Shown in pieces: positions 36,083-46,600 of a DNA stretch of 64,000 nucleotides. The stretch is from Alitta virens. Taxonomy: Eukaryota > Annelida > Polychaeta > Phyllodocida > Nereididae. Location of the stretch: the NCBI GenBank assembly GCA_932294295.1, contig OW028574.1:53690797-53754796 (forward strand). Reading direction: 5' to 3'. Within the stretch, counting starts at the first letter, position 1. Every line of letters starts with the position of its first letter. The position numbers and the translations under genes are program-made. Under the pieces are notes generated by a model. It ran no database searches. It was not told the origin of the DNA and saw only the letters and a program-made list of their open reading frames with translations.

Positions 36083-36939
36083 TATGGTGGCCGAGGAGTT
36101 CACTTCTTGGTGCGAAGGTTCGCCCCCCCGACAGTAGAGGTTTTGCCCCCCGACAGTAGAGGTTTCACCCCCCAACATTAGAGGTTTCGCCCCCCGACAG
36201 TTGAACCTTCGCCCCCCGACAGCACCTACTTTCACCCAACGACACCTTCGCCCCACGACACCTTCGCACCACGACAGTGATAGTATACTGTCGTACCACA
36301 AAAGTAATAGGTGTAGGTTTCACACCACGAAAGTGAAGGCTGATTCACTTAACAGCAGGTATGCAACTTTGTAAGAGTGGCTAAGTTTCCTCCTCCCCTC
36401 CTCCTCTCCCCCTCCTCCTCTCCCCCTCCTCCCCTCCTCTCCCCCTCCTCCCCTCCTCTCCCCCTCCTCCCCTCCAATCCCCTACTCCTCCTCCCCACCT
36501 CCTTTCCCCCTCCTCACCCTCATCCTCCCCTCTTCCTCTCCCCCTCCTCCCTCTCCTCTTCCTCCCTCTCCTCGTATTCCTCTTCCTCCTCCTCCTCCTC
36601 CTCCTCCCATACAAGATTGCATTATTTGTCACATCAATAAGTAACCTTTCAGGTGTGCATTATGTAATTATACCTATGGCTGGTATCAAATAACAAACCA
36701 AGATTGTACACAACTTAAAAGCTGTCGAAATACAATCTAGATAAAGTACATCCAGAGATAAGTAGCTAGAACCGGCCGTGAGGGGGGCAAAGTCATAACT
36801 TTGGTGGCACGAAATTGGCACTATCATGGTGCGAAAGTCGGGACTGTCGTGGTGCGAAAGTTGGGACTGTCGTGGTGCGAAAGTAACTGTCTCCTTACGA
36901 AACTACGAGACCGCGAAGTGCACTCCTCGGCCACCATAC
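36083..36939. mobile_element. TIR element built of mirrored minisatellites
   Basis: The ends are inverted: TATGGTGGCCGAGGAGTTCA at 36083 and TGCACTCCTCGGCCACCATA ending at 36939. The left half repeats 'CGCCCCCCGACAGTAGAGGTTT'-like units (for example CCCCCGACAGTAGAGG) at 36118-36300. The right half carries the same kind of unit on the other strand (GTGGTGCGAAAGTTGGGACT) at 36780-36900. Between them is a long polypyrimidine tract. No protein is encoded. The TIR start TATGGTGGC is shared with the element at 899-2806. Confidence 0.82.
36388..36608. repeat. polypyrimidine CCT/CCTCCCC tract
   Basis: About 220 bases almost wholly of C and T on the plus strand, ending in (CTC)n. It is the mirror centre of the 36083-36939 element. 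Sequence of this kind can adopt triplex (H-DNA) structure. The Pro/Ser-rich frames over it are artefacts. Confidence 0.95.
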
Positions 36940-38962
36940 AAAACTTATTAACAGGAAAAAATAAACATGCAATTATTTAATATGACACGAGTGCAGTCTG
37001 TGATTGTTTCGTGACACGTGGCTAAAAATACATTTTACATAAGATAAGATTGTTTTTCTTTTTTAACGAGAAATAACCAAGGAATTACACGAAGTGTATA
37101 TATTTGTGACAGTCATGATTTATTCCAAGAATAGAAGAAAAGTTTATGACCCTTAAAGTAACATTATACATAATTATAATTTCTATTAGTATAATTATGG
37201 TATGAAATAAAGTATTTGAAAATCATCCAGGGGTAATGTTTGTTCCATGAACATTAATGACAGATAATTTGTTATAGTGAGGAAAATATGAAAATTTGGT
37301 ACTCTTTCAAACCCTCTTATCAATAACTCTATGATCATTACATAAGTAACATTTTGCCAATGATATATCTAGATTATAGTACTTTCAATTTAAGCTTCAT
37401 TTTGACATTTGTTTCATCCTTCTTTTTTTTTATTATATAATAATGGAAAATCTGGAAAAAAAATGCCAATAATTGTGATGCTTCCTTAATATTCCTTAGC
37501 ATCCCATACTTAACAATGACCGCCATAAATGTTGTACAATTCATGTGCATATAATTATTAAATATTTGATCATTGCATTGCCATGCTCAACCCATTCAAC
37601 AGTTTTTGTTTATAAGTAGCAATTTCATAATAATTAGTAAGAGTATCATTATAAGTCCAATGATCTGTTACTTTCACTTGACTAAAATACTTATTATTGT
37701 TTTCTTCATGTACACCTGTAAAGTGTTTGGTTATTAATACTAATTTAAATGCCATAGATTTAATGCAAATTAGCAACCCAACAATTCAGTAACTGCTGAG
37801 GGGAATATGGATATTAATAATATATAGTTCCTTCAGTTGCTAGCTAAATGTAAGCAGTACACAAAAAAGTTTGACTTATAAAGGCATTAAAATGGGTGTG
37901 TTGAATCATTCCATACAAAATAAACCTTCAAGATTTGTGTTTATTTGTATTTAGACTTTATTTATCTAAGTACAAGTAAATTATACCCAACATCTTTATG
38001 TGGCAATAACATTGTTGCTGAATTTCATATGTATTCTTTAGGATCATTGCCATAGCCCATATATGACTATATTGGATATATAAATGATACTCTTGGTTGT
38101 AAATTAGTTAAGGGAACATGCTATTCTGTTGATAATTCTAGGTATCACCTTCGTCTGTGAATACTCCTTATTGTGCACAAACTCTTTGAAACAGAACAAT
38201 TAAATTGCAGGAAAAGGATAGACAATACTTTTTATGCTCTCTTGGCTTTAGTCTGAACAGAATAGATTGCTGTTAATACATAAGATATTTGTAAGACATT
38301 ATAACCCACGGGAACACTGAACAAAGCAAAAATTCAAGAGTTCAAAAAATAGGACATCTTGGACTCTAATTAGCATTGGGTAACAGGCTATGTAGGCCAA
38401 GTGGCAATTGTCTCGGTTCATCGCACACACTATAAACACTCAAGACAAAAATATTTTTCCAAATTTTGTAAAACATAGCCAAGATATGTCAGTGTGGCTA
38501 TCACAAGGCACCACTAGGCCATTAAGAGTGTCACTGTATAAAAATTCATTAGGGTGCATTAGTGTTAGAGTTCAGCTTTAGGAATGAAAGTGTGTGTTTA
38601 GAGTTCTGCTCTGGAAATAAAAGTGTAACGCCTGCCCTCCTGCCTGTCGGATGAACACTAAACAATTTTAATGATGCCTGTGTGCTATGTGGGATAAGCT
38701 GAGGGTGTAGCTGCAGCGCAGCCTATGTTTAAATGTGAAATTATAGATTCATATTTTGAACCATTTTGAGAAGTTGTTGATACCTATGCACGGTCATGCT
38801 GACAGAGCACCTTATCTTTAGCATTAACGTTTCATGGGCAAAGTCTGTCTCAAGTCCAACTTCCGACCCCAGGCCTTCTATATATTCCACTGCATGCAAA
38901 AGATAGCTACAGTGTTCTTTCTGACTGACAAGCTGGGGCAGTAGAGTGTTCAATCAGACACC
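36940..38962. other. intergenic DNA upstream of the PRISE gene
   Basis: AT-rich, with no gene or repeat family recognised. The promoter and 5' UTR of the PRISE gene must lie toward its right end, but no clear TATA box or initiator could be fixed. Confidence 0.4.
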
Positions 38963-41913
38963 ATGGGAAAAACAGCTTTAGTAGCAGGAGTGACAGGCAT
39001 TGTTGGCCTAAAACTTGCTGAAAGGTTGGTATCAATTTTATCTTGCTTTTAAAGCATTAAATTGACATTTCGTTGGCTTCAGGTGTAAATACAGTAGCTT
39101 TAATCATAATCAAATTACCTAAAAGTGTAAAATTTAGGCAATGAATCACTTAGAAAAAATATTCACATCAAAAACGGGATAAATCATTGGCTTTAAAATA
39201 GAGCTGTTAGAACGAATTTACCTTCTTATCTTATGTTAATTAACAGGTAGCTAGCTACAAACTAGAATGACATTATGTGCTCGATCCATATTGGCTGAAT
39301 CTTCCATCATAAATGACATTAACAAACAGATCTATGTTTAAGTTAGGAACATCTGCAGGGATGTGGTAAAATATGTTTGCTTTGCACGATATTACATATT
39401 CATATTTTTTGCTTTCAACATTTTTTAGCATTTCATATTTTCACCCGAAAAAAAGTGCTATCATACCCAAATGGTCCAGGATAACAATTTTCATTCCATA
39501 TTTACCTTTACGCGTGGTAACAAATAATATTACTGGCGTGATTCTCCATAATATTATCTTCGTAATTGCCATGCCATGTGCATTTCACAGATCAGCAAAT
39601 ATTAAATATAGTGCAATACACATTGTATAACAGACGAAGGTGATACCTACAAGGTTAAGTTTTGGAACTACTGAAGTAAAACTATAAATTAAGATATCAT
39701 GATCTATATTTTCCACCCCGATGTTTGCTTGGCCTCATTTCTTATCATGGAACCTCTTAAATGGTCCAGGGTAAGCTCTAGAACTTGTCACTGACAAGTG
39801 CTGTCAACTTAAATATTGAAAATGTTCTGCTAATGTTAAATAGGACCACATGTCTGGTGTTTTCATTATAATGAATAGTCTCTTTACGTTGTCATGAAAC
39901 CAGGTTTGTAAAACCAACCAAAAACTTAAAAAGCATTTTTTCATGTTAATTATCCGTTCAGCCACTTTTTGGGTTACTTTTTTTTTTTTTGTCTCTTAAA
40001 GCTGTAGGGTATCATGAAGAATGACATTGCCTTATAATATCATGAAAGAACCAAAGTACATCTGTATAATATCGTGAAGAAATGTAGCTGAAACTCCGCG
40101 GTCCACAGGACACGCAACAGCAAGTCGTCTATGGCTAGAAGAAATGTAACGCTGTATGGTATTATGGAGACAACTATCTCCTTGGCATGGTACCATGTAA
40201 GCATGTCCTACATTCAGATATAAAAGGAAATCACTAAATTATAGGGGGGGGGGGGTAAAGACATCTGAAAAGAGCCTTGGGCTAAAATTGTTCTAGTTGA
40301 TGCAGTTTTAACATTTTCCAAAATACTTCAAACACAAAGCCAACTCTCACTTGTGATGAAATATCTTTTGTTATCGAGTATATGGTGTTATCAAACATTG
40401 TAGAAATGATTACAGCACTGCATCAAATAAACCAGGTAAAAAGGTTGGTTTTAAAAGCATTCAGAGATATGATTATACCAGAGCCAATGCCCATTGCCAT
40501 TTTGAAAGACTGTATAAGTGAATGCTTAGTTTGTACTACCCAAGGAGTTTTCCAGGATAGTAGACACAAAACCCAATTATATTACAAGTGTGACTTACCC
40601 CTCCCACAGATTACTTGCTGAAGGATGGAAAGTCTATGGATTGTCCAGACGCAACCAATCCTATTTGCCAGCTGCTCTGAACCACATTGCTGCGGATCTC
40701 ACTGATGAAGCAAGTTGCAAAAAGGCACTAGGACCCATTACAGATGTCACTCATGTTTTTATAACGACATGGCTCAATAAAGGCTCAGAGGCAGAAAACT
40801 GCGTGGTAAGTATTGATTAAGATTCCTTTCATTAAATAGATGTATAGTACACCTCAAAATAATCTTTTTACTAGCTATACCACTATTCTAAAATTCTGCA
40901 ACCTACCACTATACTAAACCAACGATCTTGCAATAACTGCCCACTGGACAATTAAAAGATACCTGCTGCCATCTTGTGTTAATCCACAGTCAACAAGTAA
41001 ACGAACAAAACATTATATGTGTCTAAATAATGCTTGTGAATTCAACTAATATGATCATATGACATTATTAATATCATTTGTTGTCATTTATAATTTTTAG
41101 GTCAATGAGCTGATGGTAGCCAACCTGTTCGACAGCTTATCGGCGAGCAAACTGGAAAATGCAGTACTTGTAACAGGCACCAAGCATTACATGGGACCCT
41201 TCGAGAAATTTGCCGGTGATGGAGAAGCCGGAATGCAAGTTCCCTACAGAGAACGCCTGCCCCGCATGCCTTATCCTAACTTCTACTACAACCAGGAGGA
41301 TGTCATGTTTGACAGAGCAAAGAAAAGAGGTTTCAAGTGGAACGTCGCTCGTCCTCATACCATCATCGGATTTGCCCCGTACAACCAGATGAACATGGGA
41401 ATGTCACTTGCAGTTTATGCTAGCATCTGCAAACACCTTGACATGCCTTTCATATTCCCTGGTGGGCCGAAGAGTTATGATGTCTTCCTGGATTCAACTG
41501 ATACTGATCTTTTGGCTTCTCACATCCTTTGGGAAATCAGTGAACCAAAGGCTGCTAACGAAGCCTTTAATGTGGTCAATGGTGACATCTTCCGTTGGAG
41601 ATGGATGTGGCGATCCGTTGCCAAGTATTTTGGCGTCAGAGTTGAAGACCCCACAGAACCGGTAATCATGGAGAAACTTATGGCTGACAAAGGTCCAGTT
41701 TGGGATGAAATCGTCAAGAAGCATGGATTGAAACCTTTTAAGCTGCAAGACCTCACCAACTGGTGGTTCGTCAACATTGATCTTGGCAGAACAGTCAGTT
41801 GCCCTACTGACATGAACAAAAGCAGAGAACTCGGATTCAATCAATTCCAGGATACTGAAAAGGCTTACAACAAATTATTTGACTATCTCAGAAAGAACAA
41901 GTACATTCCATGA
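38963..41913 (+). CDS. PRISE-family enone reductase (progesterone 5-beta-reductase / iridoid synthase-like), three exons
   Basis: The exons are 38963-39024, 40610-40805 and 41101-41913; phases agree (2, then 0) and give 356 residues, normal for the family. The start codon is ATG in CACCATGG context. The Rossmann glycine motif GVTGIVGLKLAE spans the first splice, followed by GLSRR, the NADP-phosphate-binding segment. TGTKHYMGPF carries the family's catalytic Lys and NFYYNQEDVMF its catalytic Tyr. KWNVARPHTIIGFAPYNQMN and VYASICKHL are also typical. No signal peptide is seen, so it is probably cytosolic. Family members reduce activated C=C bonds with NADPH; the substrate here is unknown. AATAAA is at 41940. 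A tandem copy follows at 42328. Confidence 0.92.
39025..40609 (+). other. first intron of the PRISE gene
   Basis: It runs from the donor AAAG|GTTGGT to the acceptor CTCCCACAG|A. It holds a G9 run at 40243 and otherwise unremarkable AT-rich sequence. No gene is seen inside. Confidence 0.75.
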
Positions 41914-42327
41914 ACACTTGGTGTTTATTAATATTATGCAATAAATTTTATTTGCTACTATATTTTGTTTCTGTCCGTGTGAATGAATGAATTATAATAA
42001 AGGACATAAACAAACCTTGAAGTTGTTTTACTTGGTGATATCACACATAAAGCATGTTAGACCGAATATTTGTAGTGATGACGTAAGCCATAACTCTAGA
42101 TTTTAGGAATTGAGGAGGAATTGTCCTTTTCTTTCTAATGGCATCAGTGATAGACACAAGGGGTCGCCAGCCACCCTTTGATGGCAATAGACACCCTCTG
42201 GTGCCTAAAGTATGCAAAATTTCAGAGCAAACATGGGTGCTTTAGAAGCGAGTTTTTGGAGAAATCTAATATTTTACCATCAAACATTTACATGTACAGC
42301 TGTTCTAAGCATGGTATTATTATACAG

Positions 42328-43314
42328 ACTTTTGCAAGATGGATGGTGGTAGATGTTTCTCATGTTTTCATTACAACCTGGCTCAAGGCTGGCTCTGATG
42401 TTGAAGACTGCAAGGTACACCCTTCTAGCATGTATATCGTAAAATCTATTAAATTTATTGAACATTTTGTGCAGTTTCTTAACTACATAGGCTTTTTGCA
42501 GGTGAATGAACTCCTGGTGATTAATCTTTTAGACAACTTATCTCCATGCAACTTGGAGCATGTGGCGCTTGTCACTGGCACCAAGCATTATATGGGACCT
42601 TTTGGGAAGTCTGCTGCTGGTAGTGATAGCACCAGAGAAGTTCCCTTCAGAGAACATCTGCCCCGACTACCTTATCCCAACTTTTATTACAACCAAGAAG
42701 ATGTCTTACTTGACCGAACTAAGAGAAGAGGTTTCAAGTGGAATGTCGCTCGTCCTCATACCATCATTGGATTCGCGCCATACAACCAGATGAACATGGG
42801 AACGTCACTTGCAGTGTATGCCAGCATCTGCAAGCGCCTCAACCTGCCTTTCATTTTCCCAGGTGGTCCAAAAAGTTATGACATCTTCCTGGACTCAACT
42901 GACGTAAGCCTTCTGGCATCACATATAATCTGGCAAGTCAGTGAGCCACAAGCTGCTAACAAAGCATTTACCGTGGTCGATGGCAGCATTTTCCGATGGA
43001 GAAGGCTTTGGCATTCTATTGCAAAGTACTTTGATGTCAAAGTGGAAGATCCGACAGAGCCAGTGATAATGGAAAAGTTTATGGCAGACAAGGGCCCAGT
43101 TTGGGATGAAATTGTCAAGAATCATGGACTCAAACAATTCAAGCTGGAAGAATTAACAACTTGGTGGTTTGTCAATATTAATCTCGGCCGTACTGTTCAC
43201 TGCATTACTGATATGAATAAAAGCAGAGAATTTGGCTTCAAGGAAACCATGGATACTGAGAAGAGTTACAAAAAGCTATTTGATTATCTTCGTCAGAATG
43301 GCTATATTCCTTGA
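42328..43314 (+). CDS. second PRISE copy, 5'-truncated, with intact terminal exon
   Basis: Exon 3' (42502-43314) encodes exactly 270 residues, as in copy 1, and keeps TGTKHYMGPF, NFYYNQEDVLL and the RPHTIIGFAPYNQMN block. Exon 2' (42328-42414) keeps the acceptor TATACAG and the HVFITTWL end but has lost the middle of exon 2, including SRR. No exon 1 is visible. In the canonical frame exon 2' meets TAG; from ATG 42343 it would give 294 residues without a nucleotide-binding glycine motif. The 87-base intron (42415-42501) has no stop and stays in frame. AATAAA is at 43330. It may be a decaying duplicate or an alternative last exon of copy 1. Confidence 0.75.
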   Translation, partial: TFARWMVVDVSHVFITTWLKAGSDVEDCKVHPSSMYIVKSIKFIEHFVQFLNYIGFLQVNELLVINLLDNLSPCNLEHVALVTGTKHYMGPFGKSAAGSDSTREVPFREHLPRLPYPNFYYNQEDVLLDRTKRRGFKWNVARPHTIIGFAPYNQMNMGTSLAVYASICKRLNLPFIFPGGPKSYDIFLDSTDVSLLASHIIWQVSEPQAANKAFTVVDGSIFRWRRLWHSIAKYFDVKVEDPTEPVIMEKFMADKGPVWDEIVKNHGLKQFKLEELTTWWFVNINLGRTVHCITDMNKSREFGFKETMDTEKSYKKLFDYLRQNGYIP

Positions 43315-43684
43315 TAAGTTTGTTTTTGGAATAAAAGACAAATCACACATTTTCTATATTGTAATATTTATGTACAAAATCATGATTCATATATATATTT
43401 TACTTCAGAGACAGTTAAAACAGGTGCTCAGCAGACAACCTACCTAAACACATAGAAATAATAAAAATAGTTGTGCCCTACTGCCTACTCATTATGTGCC
43501 TTGTAAAGGGCACCTGTGAATTTAAATCAGAAACACAAACAGTCTTCTCAAACGAATGAACGTGTAACATAAAAATTGCTTATATACAAAGGCTTTATCC
43601 AGCACCTATTTACAATAATATACAATTTTATTAAATGTACAAATCCCTGTAAAAACAATTGCTGCCATCTGCACTAATTTGACA
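43315..43684. other. convergent 3' UTRs
   Basis: This stretch separates the ends of the PRISE copy (plus) and the pseudokinase gene (minus). AATAAA at 43330 serves the plus gene. TTTATT at 43627-43632, read as AATAAA on the minus strand, suits the pseudokinase transcript, so the two mRNAs need not overlap. Confidence 0.7.
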
Positions 43685-46600
43685 TCAGTCATGAATTGAA
43701 AATGATGGGTTTGGTCCAATCTCAGACATTAGTTGATCGAGGTCCTGTTGTGGGAAGTTCTGCCCTTGAAAGTAACACAGGCATAAACTGAAATCACAGA
43801 ATGGTAATATGGGCGAATTAGTACTACATCTAGCCAAAAGCCAGTTAGGAAATACATTGTAATGCAGAAAGTGAAACTTTTAAAGTTTATATGACAATGT
43901 AACAGAAAGCTGGTTGGAAGTTTCTGATATGGAAGTAGCTTCTTTAAGAATCCTTACCTTCTTCATGACACTGAGAATGCGTTCCTCATCTGTTACAAAA
44001 GCTGGATTGACAAGGGAAGGGTACGGAGGAATGTCCGGATAAGAAGAAGAGGATGAGGATGAAGCAGAAGATGATCTTGCTTGAGCAGGTCTTTGTGACA
44101 TCCAGTAGATGGCATTAGGATCATCCTCAGATGGATGAAAGTTTGCTCCAGAACAACAACCAGGTACATGACCTTCATGAGGTGCAATGCAGGGCATCTT
44201 TTCCTTGCGAGGTCTTTCTGGAAATTCGGGGAGGACCTCGTAACTTGTATGACTAACCTCATCAAGACTTGGTGTTGAAAAGACACTGGCATTGTCTGGG
44301 TGGATATGATTGCGGTAAACATCAGAACCCAAACCGCTGTCGCCACTTTCCATGGACACCATTGAAGATGACATGGATGCAAGAGACAGCCGTGTCCGGG
44401 AGGGTGGATTTTTTCTTGATCGACGAGGATAAAGTGGTGGAGGTACAGTGGCACTTTCATCTTCAAAGATGGTGGGGAAGCCCTTGTGGTAAATGGTGGG
44501 AGCTGACAAAGTAATTTTAGGAGGGCGTGGAGGAGGACAATCATAGTCTGTAAATGGTCTGTCAATTGGCACTGATGACGCTGACAATCGTATGCTAGCA
44601 TCACCAACAGAGGTCACATAAGTGTCTGATAAGGCAACGGAACTACAATCGTCATCACCTCTGTTGCTGTGAGTATTGTCTGACACAGTGAGATCATCTG
44701 TGCTTGTGGAAACATCAGTTAAGGTTGGGCCAGGAAGATCTGGAAGGGGTCTGGTACAAGGAGAGGTAGAACTGGGCGATTTTGAGACAGTTTCTGATTG
44801 GAAATTGTTTGGTGAGGATTCACTCCTCTCTGAGGCAGTGTTGGTTTCAGCTGCTTCGATAGAATCTGGAGGCAAACTCAAAGGTTGCATTGCCAAGGCG
44901 TCTGGAGTGGACCTTGGAGTGCTCATTAAGGACCCATTGGTAAGTATTGCTTTATAACGTGGCCAAGGACTGGTCCTTGTCGACAGAGGTGTCCACCGCC
45001 TGTCACTCATAGAGTCCTCTGAAAGGGTATAATCCGTATGAACACTTGACGCATCGGCCACGTCATTGGTAATGTCATTAATGCTACATGACACTGAAAC
45101 TTCATGCAAATTTGTGCCTGATTCCTTTCCTGCCAAGTTTTCTGTTAGATTAGCTTTGGTGAGAACTTGAGATTTAGCTCTTGGCTGATGTTCTGAAAAG
45201 TTTTCAAGATCAACACCATCTTCATGAACAAGGTCGATGTCTTTGGGTGAGTACTTTTTACTTTTCCCTGATTGGAGAGGAGGGCTTTCTTTTGTAGAAA
45301 TCTCCACCACATGTTTTTCATGTTGAAGAAGAACCTCATCTGATGCTGCTTTTAATCCTGAGTCTGCCGAAATGTTATCAGGACCAGCTGCCAGAACTAG
45401 GACGTCCAGCAGAATCAGACCGAGAGCTCGGGCATCAGCGGAGTACTTGTTCTTTGCAAGACTTTGGTTTGAATTTAGATATGACGTGACACTCAGCAAA
45501 TCAGGAGGTTTGTCTCGTGACAGCACATTTTCCTTCATATATTGAACACATTCATCACGGTCCTTGTCGTAAAGGGAGGACACTTGAAAGCTTCGATCGA
45601 ATCCGGCAAGGACAGCTTGCATTTTACCCTGCAAATACACAAACTGCTATGAAAATCTTGAGCAAAGGCAAACATATCACTCATTGATGCTATATTTAGT
45701 TCTTTCAGTACACTTTGCATTATGTGATTGTGCTAATATTCATATTGACTTTTTTATGCGAGAGCAAGCAGTTTCCTGTTTTTCATTGCTCAGCAAGCAA
45801 ATGGTTTTCAGCGCCTATTACCCACTGCTGGGGGTTATGTTGACTTTGACAAGTCTCCAACCCTCTTCAAACCCCCTGCTTTGAGAAGTGCACCAATTAC
45901 TTGTTTGGAAACGATTCATAATCTATAGAATACAGTTAGGTCCACTTGTATTCAAGAAATGGGGCTACCCTGACCCAACAAAAGGAAATGTATGCATATC
46001 CAAGGATTCATTATTTGACCACCCTTGGGGGGAGACATTTTCAATTTATAAACCCGTTCTTGGGCAATCCAATGGCTCAAATACAGGGCAAAGCAAACAC
46101 TAGGTAGGGGTACACCTTGGTCTTGGGTAAAAGCAAACAATATAGAAATGTTAGACATCAATCACATGAAATTCATGAATGCAGTATTTGGTTTACTACT
46201 CATATGTCATATATGAGTTGATCTTGTCCTCATTTTTTATATCATAAGTCCATTTTAATTGTGATATAACATGTATTTACAATGCAGGAAGTGTCATATA
46301 TATATTTTAGTTGTCTAGTGACTCAATCTCTTTCCAACTATTTACTTAAAACACGATTTTTTGGGGGAAATTGTTGCCATAAACCATTTAGCAGCATAGC
46401 AATTGCCTATGATATTTGCTTAATTTTCGAAATCAAACAATTATCAACATTCCTGTACATTTAATTAACTTTGTAATATTTAACTGTCTTAAACATTGGA
46501 GTGTAAACACGCCTTTCATAAGCTGCATTCGACAATTTTTATTTTTGGTTGTATTTTTGATAAACTTTTGATTGGCAAAGGCTCCTGCCAAAGTCAACAA

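Noticed and set aside
36377..36640. Proline/serine-rich frame and its Arg/Gly-rich antisense
   Set aside because: Direct translations of the polypyrimidine tract, not genes.
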